64,000 nucleotides of DNA from CAXXHQ01 sp963665265. Lineage in GTDB: Bacteria > Planctomycetota > Planctomycetia > Pirellulales > Thermoguttaceae. The notes under the pieces were generated by a model. It did not search any database. It saw only the letters and a program-made list of their open reading frames with translations, and was not told the origin of the DNA. The stretch is from the NCBI GenBank assembly GCA_963665265.2, contig CAXXHQ010000001.1, forward strand, positions 62,001 to 126,000. Direction: 5' to 3'. The translations under genes and the position numbers were made by a program. The stretch's first letter is position 1. Each line of letters begins with the position of its first letter. This document shows, piece by piece, positions 43,095 through 51,755 of this stretch.

Positions 43095-44915
43095 TCATTC
43101 GTCGAAATTCGCTTTGCCCGAGGCCACGTCGAACTCGTAGATGGCAGGGATCAGCATTGCGAGGGTCGTAAAACCGTAGGCGGCCGAGACGGACAAGAAC
43201 AACGCCAAGTTCGCGCCGAGCAAGTAGCTCGTGATGGCGTAGTACGTGGCGAAGGGGCACACGAACGAGGCCACGCCGATAGCCGACGACGGATTGCGCG
43301 AGCCGAGCGCTATGTAGAGTCCGACGCCGCCCAAGGCCATGAAGGCGAAGAACGGCACGAACTGCGCTTGGAACGAATCGCTGAAGGCGAGCATGATCCG
43401 CATGCAGGCTGCCACGCCGATCGTCAGAAAGAATAGCGTGCCAAGACTGACGGCGATCGCGCTGCCCGAATTCTCGTAGCTAATGCCCGAGTGAATGCCA
43501 AGAAAGGCGGCGAAGCCGTACATGACGGTCGTGCCGGCAAGAATAAAAACGACGTTCTCCCATTCCATCGCTCCGACGTAGCCGAGATAGACGCACAAGA
43601 GCCAGGGGAGCAAGATCATCTCTTTGGCGTTGTAGCAAATGCCGCCCAACTTGCCGAAGACGATTTCCTTGGGCGTTAAGTCGGTAACAAGAAGAAGATC
43701 GAGAGCTTTCACGTCGCGCTCGGCGGTCAACGAGGTGACGGCCTGCGCGTTGACCAAAATGACGCTCAAAAGCAAAAGGGGAATCAGCACGGCCCCGCCG
43801 TCGGCGATTCCGGCCAACCCGCCGACTTTAGACAATTGAACGATGAAACCGGCGGCCAAAGCGAAAATCGCAATATATACCGCTCGAATCGCGAGTATCT
43901 TTCGACCGTAGGCCCAAGTGCGGATTTCACGCCACAGAACGGGGTTATCCCAAACGCGACGGGTTTTCGCCTGCCGAACGACTTTTGCGTCGGCCGAGAC
44001 GTCCGCTTTCTCTTCGACGTTCGGCGGAGGCGATTCTTGCGCGCAACTCCAATCGCGGACCTTCCACACGGCCAAGCCGTTGGCGGCAAGAACGATTGAG
44101 ACCGCGACGAAGACGAAAACGTTAAACGAATATCCGAACGCGCCAAGTGCGGGATGCGATTGAGGAAACGGAGCGCAGGCGTCGACGACGGCGCGCCACG
44201 GACTAAAGCAAGCCGCAGCGTTCGCGGCGGGAAGCCCGAAAATGCGTTCGCCGAAAAACCCGGCGCCGACGATCTCGCCCGCCGCCGTCCAGAGGACGAT
44301 CGCAAGAACGGAAATAGCCAGGGCTTGGAAGGTCTTCTCGCGCCAAAGAGCCATTAGAGAGCCAAGGCTGCCGCAGGCGATCGCGCTAAAAAACGTAACG
44401 ATAAAAACTTTCGTAATTTGCGAATAGGAGATCCCGCCCAAGAGGCTTAACAGCATGAAAAACGGAATGGCGGCCGTAAGCATCGAAAGAACGTCGAGCA
44501 TGCTCGCCAGCAGCTTGCCGAGAACCAATTCCGAGTTTCCCAGCCGGGTCATAATCAGTAAGACCATCGTGCGACGGTCTTTCTCTTGGGCCATCGCGGC
44601 GGCGGCCAGCAAGGCGGCGAAGAAGGAAGCGCACGCCAATTGCAACGGAGCGAGGATTTGAAAGGCCATGTCGCCGAAGCGGGCCAAGGAACCGACCGTC
44701 TGCGGCGTCTGCCGCGAGCTGTAGATGACCAGCCACGCGGTAAAGACGAGCATGAGGAGCGCGGCGGTATAAGCGGCGCGAGCGGCGTAAAGCCGAATGC
44801 GTCGCGGGGCGATGGCCGCTTCACGTTGAAAAATCGGTCCGATGAACAAGGTCGCACTTCCCGTCAATAGTTTACGATCGAGAACGCCGACAAACCGACG
44901 TCCCGAACTATCCAT
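43095..44915 (-). CDS. ABC-2 type transporter permease
   Basis: A 606-residue integral membrane protein with about twelve hydrophobic segments in two halves separated by a hydrophilic loop near residues 290-325 (PPNVEEKADVSADAKVV). Each half has the ABC-2 permease pattern, including AQEKDRRTMVLLIMTRLGNSELVLGKLL and later AERDVKALDLLLVTDLTPKEIVFGKL, so it looks like an internal duplication. No ATP-binding subunit is encoded nearby. Substrate unknown. Confidence 0.85.
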   Translation of the reverse strand: MDSSGRRFVGVLDRKLLTGSATLFIGPIFQREAAIAPRRIRLYAARAAYTAALLMLVFTAWLVIYSSRQTPQTVGSLARFGDMAFQILAPLQLACASFFAALLAAAAMAQEKDRRTMVLLIMTRLGNSELVLGKLLASMLDVLSMLTAAIPFFMLLSLLGGISYSQITKVFIVTFFSAIACGSLGSLMALWREKTFQALAISVLAIVLWTAAGEIVGAGFFGERIFGLPAANAAACFSPWRAVVDACAPFPQSHPALGAFGYSFNVFVFVAVSIVLAANGLAVWKVRDWSCAQESPPPNVEEKADVSADAKVVRQAKTRRVWDNPVLWREIRTWAYGRKILAIRAVYIAIFALAAGFIVQLSKVGGLAGIADGGAVLIPLLLLSVILVNAQAVTSLTAERDVKALDLLLVTDLTPKEIVFGKLGGICYNAKEMILLPWLLCVYLGYVGAMEWENVVFILAGTTVMYGFAAFLGIHSGISYENSGSAIAVSLGTLFFLTIGVAACMRIMLAFSDSFQAQFVPFFAFMALGGVGLYIALGSRNPSSAIGVASFVCPFATYYAITSYLLGANLALFLSVSAAYGFTTLAMLIPAIYEFDVASGKANFDE

Positions 44916-44973
44916 GAATCATCTCATTTTACCTTCCAAGGCGTCGCGTCGGGAGTTGCCGGAAGGGTATTTG

Positions 44974-45010
44974 CCGGGCAAAAAATAAAAAAAGCCGCGT
45001 AATGCGGCTT
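44974..45010 (-). terminator. Intrinsic terminator of the repeat lipoprotein gene
   Basis: On the minus strand AAGCCGC, loop ATTAC and GCGGCTT are followed by a T-rich run. It lies 32 bases after the stop codon at 45042. Confidence 0.85.
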
Positions 45011-45041
45011 GTTTCATCAGAAATTCGTTAGGCGTGCCCCG

Positions 45042-46349
45042 TTATCGGGTCGTGGCGCCGGAATCGTTCTGCGTCAAACTCGACGATGCACCGGAGCGAT
45101 TCGGGTTGTATTCGCTAACGCTGCCGGGTCGGTAAGGCTCGACGACCGTGCCTCCGGAAGACGAATTGCTTTGATAGCCAGAATCGGTCGAAGACGAAGA
45201 CGATCCACTTGCATCGGCGCTCGACGCAGAGCCGTAACGGGAACCGACGTCGCTGCCGTATCGATTTTGCGTCGAAGCGGTGGCGTTCGTATCGACCGAA
45301 TTTGAGCCGTACCGAGAGCCGGCTTGCGAGCCGGAGCCGTAACGATCGTTGTTCGAGCCGTAGCGATCGCCTGTTGCGGAGTTCGCGGACGCGCCCGACT
45401 GGCCGTCTTGCGAAACCGGAGGACGAACCGGGTTGGTCGACGAGTTGGAACCGTTCGAATTATACGAAGACGAACTGTTGTTATACGGCGACGTTCCGTT
45501 GTTGTACGACGACGAGCTATTGCTATTGTTGTACGACGGAGCGTTGTTGTTATACGAAGGCGCGTTATTGTTGTAGGAAGGAGCAGGGCTCGAACCATAC
45601 GAAGAATTTCCGTTCGGCGAGTATCCGCCGGTCGGATTGCGCTGTGCGACGTTTTGTTGCTGCGGAGCGTAGCCGCCGGCCGGAGCGCCGTAACCTTGGT
45701 TCGATTGCGGAGCGCCGTAGCCGTTGTTTTGCTGCGGAGCGCCGTAATTGTTTTGTTGTTGAGCGTAGCCGCCGGCCGGAGCGCCGTAACCTTGATTCGA
45801 TTGCGGAGCGCCGTAGCCGTTGTTTTGTTGCGGGGCGCCGTAATTATTTTGCTGTTGAGCGTAGCCGCCGTTGTAGTTCGGAGTTTGGTTATAGCCGTTT
45901 TGCGGAGCATAGCCGCCGGCCGGAGCTTGCATGCCGGCCTGTTGGCCGTACGCGCCTTGCTGCGGGGCCATATAGCCTTGGGCGCTCGCCGAATTCGTCG
46001 CGCTGGCCGTGTAAGTCGGCGCCGCGCCGGCGGCCGACGCCGTCTTATTCGCCGCGCCTGACGGATACGTGATTGTCGGAGCCAAGGCCGAGTTCGTCGT
46101 ATTGGCCGAGGCTAGAGCGGCCGGCTTGGAAACGGTTCCGGTCGACGTCGCCGCAGTTGCCGCAGCGCCGGATGAGGTTGTCGTCGGATAAGTGGAAGGG
46201 GGCGCCGTCGTTTTGGCGGTCGAGGCTGGCGTTGAGGACTTCCAGAAGGCCAAATCGGGCATGGTCCACCCTTTGCCGGCGCTGTAGCAACCGGACAAGG
46301 CCACGGCGGCCAAAAACATCCATGTTCCGCGAGCCAACGAGTTACGCAT
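45042..46349 (-). CDS. Gln/Asn/Tyr/Gly-rich lipoprotein with tandem repeats
   Basis: A 435-residue predicted lipoprotein: the signal peptide ends in the lipobox LSGC at residues 18-21. The rest is low complexity: Thr/Ala/Ser-rich (30-130), then NNYGAPQQNNGYGAP-type repeats including two exact 32-residue units, then Ser/Asn/Tyr-rich with NAPSYNN and RYGS repeats. No catalytic motif is visible. Disordered Gly/Tyr/Gln composition suggests a surface or matrix protein (inference). The gene has its own terminator. Confidence 0.82.
   Translation of the reverse strand: MRNSLARGTWMFLAAVALSGCYSAGKGWTMPDLAFWKSSTPASTAKTTAPPSTYPTTTSSGAAATAATSTGTVSKPAALASANTTNSALAPTITYPSGAANKTASAAGAAPTYTASATNSASAQGYMAPQQGAYGQQAGMQAPAGGYAPQNGYNQTPNYNGGYAQQQNNYGAPQQNNGYGAPQSNQGYGAPAGGYAQQQNNYGAPQQNNGYGAPQSNQGYGAPAGGYAPQQQNVAQRNPTGGYSPNGNSSYGSSPAPSYNNNAPSYNNNAPSYNNSNSSSSYNNGTSPYNNSSSSYNSNGSNSSTNPVRPPVSQDGQSGASANSATGDRYGSNNDRYGSGSQAGSRYGSNSVDTNATASTQNRYGSDVGSRYGSASSADASGSSSSSTDSGYQSNSSSGGTVVEPYRPGSVSEYNPNRSGASSSLTQNDSGATTR
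45667..45858 (-). repeat. Two tandem 96-base coding repeats
   Basis: Units 45667-45762 and 45763-45858 abut, encode the same 32 residues and differ at a few silent positions, so protein sequence is conserved after duplication. Confidence 0.9.
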
Positions 46350-46782
46350 AATGCTTTCCTTTGCATCGAACCCTACACATGACTTTTGCGACTTCCTTGC
46401 CGCGAACGGTCACGTTCCCTCCCGATTTCCCTTGCGCAATGGCAAATAAAGAAACCAATAAAGGGCTCTGTATCAATAGCATCGAACGATCCGCGTCGCC
46501 GGATTATTCGTTTTTTGACATCTTCGCAATTTGGGCGAAAAAATCTGATAAATCCGGCGCCTCCGGACTGGTCTTCCTCGCACGACGCCAGCCGGGGGAG
46601 GATTATAGAAATATCACTAACTGGGTCAATGGCAGAATCGAAGGCGAGATTGTGAAGATAGAGAAACCGCCACCCCCCACCAAAGAAAATTGCCTCTTTT
46701 GAGGAATCTGATTAAGCTGGAGTCTTGTCAAAAACTCGCTTTGCGCCCAGCAAACTGGTGACGTTTTTTCAGGGAATGTTTC
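46350..46782. other. Upstream region of the first PEP-CTERM gene
   Basis: 433 bases. The only clear signal is the conserved 30-base element at 46689-46718. A 113-codon frame crosses this region but lacks a ribosome site and natural composition. Confidence 0.55.
46689..46718 (+). promoter_or_regulatory. Shared PEP-CTERM upstream element, copy 1
   Basis: ATTGCCTCTTTTG, eight variable bases, GATTA, one purine, GCT. The same arrangement with equal spacing is at 55491-55520 upstream of the other PEP-CTERM gene. It ends 64 bases before the start codon. Confidence 0.6.
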
Positions 46783-48156
46783 ATGCCGCACCATTGTTCC
46801 GTCGCTTTGCCTAATTTTACTTTCATCGCTCGCCTTATTGCGTTGATCGCCGTTACATTCGGAGTTTCCTCTCACGCGGAAGGTTCCGGCCTCTATATTA
46901 CGCCCCTGCCATTCTTCTTCACTTGGAACGTTTCGTCGGGCGATTGGTCTTCGAGCGCCAATTGGGCTTCCCCCGCTCTTCCCTCAATCAACGAGGACGT
47001 ATCCATCTCCAACGGCGGCACGGCAGTCGTCACCACATCAAGCTTTGCCAAGAATCTTGTCCTTGGATTCGATCCTTACACTTATGGATTTAGATACGGT
47101 TATCTATCCGTCACGGAGGGGTCATTGAGAGTGAGCGGATCAGCAGTGCTCGGCTACTACGGAATTGGTTCCGTGACTCAAAGCGGAGGCGCAGTCTCCG
47201 TCTCCAACACTCTAGAAATTCGGAACGGATCCTATTCTCTTACCGGCGGCACGCTGACTTCCTCGGAATTTTCAGCAAACGGAACTTTCAATCAATCCGG
47301 CGGCATTCACACAGTCAACGGAACGTTTTCCTTGGATATCTTCTCAAAATATCTTCTCAGCGGCGACGGGCGACTAACAACAGGCAATGCGTTCGTGACG
47401 GAAACTTCAAACTCGGCATTCGTCCAAACTGGCGGAACCAACGAAATCGCCGGAACGCTGTCTCTTTCGAGTCTCTTCACGCCCCAAGAGGCCGCTTACG
47501 TTCTGAATGGCGGAATGCTGATTGTGAATTCGATAACTAGCACGCCAGGAACCACCACTTTCTCTTCCACCAATGGCTTGAGCGTGGCTGGTCTTGTCCT
47601 CGGCGGCCCGAAACGCACTCCCTCTTTGTTCGCATTCGGCGGCGGAACGCTACAAGTCACTCACGCGACGACTTTCGCCATTCCGATGACGCTTACCGGC
47701 AGCGGCGGCAACGCCAATCTCGACACGAACGGTCATGTGGTAGCCCTCTCCGGAACGCTCTCCGGCACAGGAGGACTCAACAAACTCGGTTCCGGCGAAC
47801 TCACGCTTTCCGGCACGAACGCCTTTACCGGCTCCGTCGCGGTAAAAGAAGGCAAGCTCATCCTCTCCGCAACTGAATCGAACGTCGCTTCGCTGGACGT
47901 CACAACCGCCTCGGGCTCCGAGTTGGAAATCGCCGGCGGAACGCACACGCTCGACTCGGTAACCGGAAGCGGGACGACCATCGTCGCCGATTCGGCCGTC
48001 CTCACCGTCGGTTGCTTAGTGCAGGATACGTTAATTCTCGGCGGCACGCTGACAAACGCCAGTAACGCGACCACCGCCGTTCCTGAACCTGCCGTTAGCT
48101 TGATTATCGGAATCGCCGTATTGAGTTGGTTCGTCGTAGCCAAGCGGCAAAAGTGA
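46783..48156 (+). CDS. PEP-CTERM surface protein with beta-repeat region
   Basis: A 457-residue exported protein. A signal peptide (about 1-35) is followed by WNVSSGDWSSSANW, a motif shared with the paralogue at 55609. The middle is Gly/Ser/Thr-rich beta-solenoid sequence, with one autotransporter-type repeat (GGLNKLGSGELTLSGTNAFTG, split here as GGLNKLGSGELTLSG and TNAFTG). The end has AVPEPAV, a hydrophobic helix and a basic tail (AKRQK): the PEP-CTERM sorting signal cut by exosortase, for which no gene is present here. Only three bases separate it from the convergent sodA stop. Confidence 0.9.
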   Translation: MPHHCSVALPNFTFIARLIALIAVTFGVSSHAEGSGLYITPLPFFFTWNVSSGDWSSSANWASPALPSINEDVSISNGGTAVVTTSSFAKNLVLGFDPYTYGFRYGYLSVTEGSLRVSGSAVLGYYGIGSVTQSGGAVSVSNTLEIRNGSYSLTGGTLTSSEFSANGTFNQSGGIHTVNGTFSLDIFSKYLLSGDGRLTTGNAFVTETSNSAFVQTGGTNEIAGTLSLSSLFTPQEAAYVLNGGMLIVNSITSTPGTTTFSSTNGLSVAGLVLGGPKRTPSLFAFGGGTLQVTHATTFAIPMTLTGSGGNANLDTNGHVVALSGTLSGTGGLNKLGSGELTLSGTNAFTGSVAVKEGKLILSATESNVASLDVTTASGSELEIAGGTHTLDSVTGSGTTIVADSAVLTVGCLVQDTLILGGTLTNASNATTAVPEPAVSLIIGIAVLSWFVVAKRQK

Positions 48157-48159
48157 CCA

Positions 48160-48774
48160 TCAGCCTTTTAGCGCCGCTCGATAACGTTCGTTGATCGCAT
48201 CCCAATCGAAGACGTTGAAGATGGCCGAAACATAATCGGCGCGACGGTTCTGGTACTTCAGATAGTAGGCATGTTCCCATACGTCGATGCCGACCAACGG
48301 GATATGCCCGACCGACAACGGACTGTCTTGGTTCGCTGTGCTTTCGACCACCAGTTTTCCTTGCGCATCGAGGGAAAGCCAGCCCCAACCGCTGCCGAAA
48401 CGCCCGACCGACGCTTGCGATAAGGCTTCCTTGAACTTCGCGAAGCCGCCCAATTCTTTCTCAATCGCCTGTCCGACGGCGTCCTTCGGTTCGCCGCCAC
48501 CTTTGCTCGACAAGGTCGACCAAAAGAGCGTGTGGTTAGCGTGACCGCCCCCCATGTTGCGAACGGCCGTTCGGATCTCCTCGGGAACCGCGTCCAATTT
48601 TTTCAGCAGGTCTTCGACGGATTCAACGCCAAGGTCTCGGCCTTCGACCGCTTTGTTGAGTCCGGCCACATAGGCCGCATGGTGTTTATCGTGGTGAATT
48701 TCCATCGTCTTGGCGTCGATGTGCGGCTCCAAGGCGTCAAATGCATAGGGCAAATTCGGCAGCGTATAGGTCAT
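48160..48774 (-). CDS. sodA: Superoxide dismutase, Mn type
   Basis: Converts superoxide to oxygen and hydrogen peroxide. The 204-residue protein starts at MTYTLPNLPY, where GGAGG lies eight bases upstream. Metal ligands are the His near IHHDKHHAAY, the His in GGHANHTLFW, and Asp and His in DVWEHAYY. Gly-Gly in MGGGHANH and the Gln in ANQDSPL are the pattern of manganese rather than iron enzymes. No signal peptide, so cytoplasmic. Confidence 0.95.
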   Translation of the reverse strand: MTYTLPNLPYAFDALEPHIDAKTMEIHHDKHHAAYVAGLNKAVEGRDLGVESVEDLLKKLDAVPEEIRTAVRNMGGGHANHTLFWSTLSSKGGGEPKDAVGQAIEKELGGFAKFKEALSQASVGRFGSGWGWLSLDAQGKLVVESTANQDSPLSVGHIPLVGIDVWEHAYYLKYQNRRADYVSAIFNVFDWDAINERYRAALKG

Positions 48775-49109
48775 GATCAAATCCTCCGGTAAGCGGGAAT
48801 CAATATCCCTTGGCACTGAATACGGCCATTATTATTAACAGCCATTTCTGTCGAAATTATAGCCACAAGGACCTGTCGGGCAAGTGTTTTCGCAATTCTT
48901 CTACGCTCGAACAGGGGGTGGCAACCTTGGAAAGAATCGGCTTGTGGAAGACTTTGCCGGTTAGCGAAACATTGCCGAGAAAAACGGTCGTACTCAATTT
49001 TCCGATGAAGACATGCCGAACCACCCTAATGACAGGCCATGCAAAGCACCCCGGAGGATTCGAAAACGACCTTATTTAAGTAGCGCCAAGCGCGCTAAGG
49101 GAGAAAAGA
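48775..49109. other. Divergent intergenic region between sodA and an outer-membrane protein gene
   Basis: 335 bases without a supported gene, RNA or hairpin family member. It should contain promoters for both genes, but no convincing pair of boxes is seen. Confidence 0.5.
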
Positions 49110-50168
49110 ATGTCTCGGAAATCTTATCTGAAACTGGCCGCCTTTTCTTTTGCGGCGCTAACTCTCACCGTCATCTCTTCGTCATTCGCAGCGGAAACGA
49201 CCGGCGGCTACGCCGACGCAAGCTACGAGTACTCGGCGAATTCACCCGCCTCAGCGCCTTGCCCGACGTCTTGCGAAGCCCGTGCGGCGGAATGGAGCGG
49301 AAAGATCGGCGTAGTCGGCTTGAAACGAGAGAAACTTCCTTCGCAAATTTTGGCGCAAGACATCACGACCGGCGACGCCTTAATCAACGCAAACCAATTC
49401 TCTTTTGATTTTGAAGCCGGCCCCGACGTGAGCATCGTTCGCAAGGGGAAATGCTTCGATCTGGAATTTCGCTGGTTCCAAGTAAACGACTTTATTTCAA
49501 AGACGTCCGAGATAACGGCGCCGAACGGACTCGCCTTTCCGTTCCGCGCCTTGCTCGGCGATCCAGGCTGGAACACGACCGGCCACGCCAGCTATTTATC
49601 GCAGTTGAAAAACTTCGAATTGAATTTGAAACAACCGCTATTCGATTCCGACGCTCTAACCGGTTTCGTCGGCATCCGTTTCGTCGAAATGAACGAGACG
49701 TTAGGCTTGTTCACCGGCGTTGGCGATCCGGATAACCATAACGATTTTTACGTGAACTCATTCAACGATATGTACGGCGCCCAGGTCGGATTAGAGGCCA
49801 AGCTTTGGGATTGCGGCGGTCCGTTCACCTTGGGCATGGGAATTAAAACCGGCGTTTTCGGCAACGACGTTCGCAACCGCGGGGTCTACTACGTGAATCA
49901 GCAGATTGCCGACGGCGACTCGGCTCGCATGACGCACGCCGCCTTTCTCGGCGAAGTCGGCATTAACGCCGCCTACCAACTCAACGATCACTGGTCGGTA
50001 ACCGTCGGCTATCAAGTAATGTGGATCGACGGCGTCGCCTTGGCCACATCGCAAATGTCGCGTCTTGATCCGGTACACGACCCGTTGGATCCGTACGCTC
50101 CGAGCGTGAACGCCGACGGCACGGCGTTTTACCACGGAATGAACCTCGGCCTGGAGTGCCGTTGGTAG
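49110..50168 (+). CDS. Predicted outer-membrane beta-barrel protein
   Basis: A 352-residue exported protein. The signal peptide ends near SSSFAAE. After a short Cys-containing segment (SAPCPTSCEARAAEW) the protein alternates hydrophobic and polar residues in strand-like blocks with aromatic girdles (LDLEFRW-like segments, ALTGFVGIRFVEM, AQVGLEAKLW, FTLGMGIKTGVFG, WSVTVGYQVMW) and ends in LGLECRW, a terminal aromatic residue typical of BAM substrates. It resembles planctomycete porin-like families, but I cannot assign one. A strong terminator follows. Confidence 0.8.
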   Translation: MSRKSYLKLAAFSFAALTLTVISSSFAAETTGGYADASYEYSANSPASAPCPTSCEARAAEWSGKIGVVGLKREKLPSQILAQDITTGDALINANQFSFDFEAGPDVSIVRKGKCFDLEFRWFQVNDFISKTSEITAPNGLAFPFRALLGDPGWNTTGHASYLSQLKNFELNLKQPLFDSDALTGFVGIRFVEMNETLGLFTGVGDPDNHNDFYVNSFNDMYGAQVGLEAKLWDCGGPFTLGMGIKTGVFGNDVRNRGVYYVNQQIADGDSARMTHAAFLGEVGINAAYQLNDHWSVTVGYQVMWIDGVALATSQMSRLDPVHDPLDPYAPSVNADGTAFYHGMNLGLECRW

Positions 50169-50220
50169 CGACCGGGCGACGACACCTGTAGAAAAACTAG
50201 ATACGAGGGATTGGGGACAA

Positions 50221-50253
50221 AGCGTCCGTGCAATTTGCGCGGACGCTTTTTTT
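50221..50253 (+). terminator. Intrinsic terminator of the outer-membrane protein gene
   Basis: AGCGTCCG (50221-50228) pairs with CGGACGCT (50240-50247), followed by seven T. Confidence 0.9.
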
Positions 50254-50276
50254 CATTCGTCTCTTTTGCCGGCCGA

Positions 50277-51719
50277 TTAGAAAAACGCGCTCGACGGCGA
50301 GAGTCCGGCCAACGATTGCAGCACGTTGACCGTGCTCATTTGTTGCTGGGCGAGGATCGCCAAGCCGGAAAGGGAATTACTCGCCAACGCCTGGTAATTG
50401 CTGATATTCGCCTCTTGGGCGGCGTCATCGACCGTATCGATTTGATCGATGAAGTCGCTCAACGTCGTTTGCATGGCGGAATACAATCCCGAAGAGGCGG
50501 TGACGGTGGCGTTCAGGAATCCGGTCACCTTTCCTTGTTCGGCGGTGGTTTGTCCCAGCGCTTCACCGACGACGCGAAGAGCTTGCGAGGTGTTCGTGCT
50601 CAACCCCGAGAGCGAGCCGCCCGAGGCGAGATCGCTCATTTTTCCGCTGAGTCCGCCCAACTCGCTGGTATACATGCCGGATAGCGCGACGGTCGAGCTG
50701 GCGTTCAACGAGCTCGATAGCGAAAACGTAAGCGCCGAGCCTTGAAGCGTCATCGTATCGAATGAGCCTGTGAAGCCGGCTTTGAATTCCACTTGAAAAG
50801 CGAAACCGTTATCGCTAACGGTGAACTTATTGCCGCTGACGTTCGGCGAATTGGCGGTAATTGTTTTTCCGTTGATGATCGCCGAGGCGTTGGTGCCTGA
50901 GGCGTTTCCCGTGACGGCGAAGGAGCCGCTCGTGACGGCGACGGTCGCCGTGGCCGAGGTCCCGTAATCGACGCTCGTCAGAGTAAGCGTATGCGCGGCG
51001 CCGTCGACCGAGGCGGTAACGCCGGTTTTGTGACTGACGTTATTGATCGCCGCGGCGGCGTCGCTGAGAGTTTCGCCGGTAGTGACGGTGACGCTGGCCG
51101 AGCCGAGATCGCCGGAAAGAGTGAAGGATGCGTTCGCCGTAACTTCGTTGGCCGCGTTTCCCGAGTAAGTTTGCGAGGCTTGCGTGGCGGCGGTGACGAC
51201 TTTTCCGGAGATCGTTCTTCCCGTCGCCGGCGAGCCGCTGAGCACGGAGACGCTAGAGACTTGATTGGAGTTGAGCCCGCTGTAATTATAGTCCCCCGCT
51301 CCGCTGAGCGTGGCTTTTCCGTCGATGGAGGAACCGGCGAGGTTATCAATCGCCTTGAGGGCGGCGTCGATCGTCGCTTGCGAGGCGGCGCGCTGATCCG
51401 CCGTAAGCGTATGGTTCTCGTCTTTTTTCAGTTCGGTTTGGATGATTTTAAGCTGATTTTGAATGCCCGTGGCGGCCGACTGGGTGTCGGTCATCATCGC
51501 GCTGGCGGCGGCGACGTTGGCGACCACGGTATTGACCGTGGCCAGTTGGTTTTGAAGGCCGCTAAGTTGGACGAAGGTTCCCGGATCGTCGGCCGCAGAG
51601 TTGATATTATGTCCGGTGGACATTTTATACGTGCTCATGGCGATTTGGGCGTTCGCCGAATTCCAATTATTGACCAACATCCGCTGCATGCCGGTCAGCG
51701 TAAAACTAATCCGTGCCAT
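50277..51719 (-). CDS. Flagellin
   Basis: Filament subunit of 480 residues. The N-terminal helix region (MQRMLVNNWNSANAQIAMS, then KMSTGHNINSAADDPGTF) and the C-terminal helix (ANISNYQALASNSLSGLAILAQQQ) match the conserved D0/D1 ends of flagellin. The central Ser/Thr/Gly/Ala-rich part is the variable surface domain. FlgL-like hook proteins share these ends, so that remains possible. The regulator gene lies 36 bases upstream on the same strand. No other flagellar genes are in the window. Confidence 0.88.
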   Translation of the reverse strand: MARISFTLTGMQRMLVNNWNSANAQIAMSTYKMSTGHNINSAADDPGTFVQLSGLQNQLATVNTVVANVAAASAMMTDTQSAATGIQNQLKIIQTELKKDENHTLTADQRAASQATIDAALKAIDNLAGSSIDGKATLSGAGDYNYSGLNSNQVSSVSVLSGSPATGRTISGKVVTAATQASQTYSGNAANEVTANASFTLSGDLGSASVTVTTGETLSDAAAAINNVSHKTGVTASVDGAAHTLTLTSVDYGTSATATVAVTSGSFAVTGNASGTNASAIINGKTITANSPNVSGNKFTVSDNGFAFQVEFKAGFTGSFDTMTLQGSALTFSLSSSLNASSTVALSGMYTSELGGLSGKMSDLASGGSLSGLSTNTSQALRVVGEALGQTTAEQGKVTGFLNATVTASSGLYSAMQTTLSDFIDQIDTVDDAAQEANISNYQALASNSLSGLAILAQQQMSTVNVLQSLAGLSPSSAFF

Positions 51720-51755
51720 AAAGGTTCCTAAGCGGCGACGCCTTTAACGTCGCAT

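Noticed and set aside
45667..45858. Tandem repeat considered as a CRISPR array
   Set aside because: The units adjoin without spacers and are in frame within a lipoprotein gene.
46361..46702. 113-codon frame upstream of the first PEP-CTERM gene
   Set aside because: Lacks a ribosome site, has irregular composition and overlaps the conserved upstream element.
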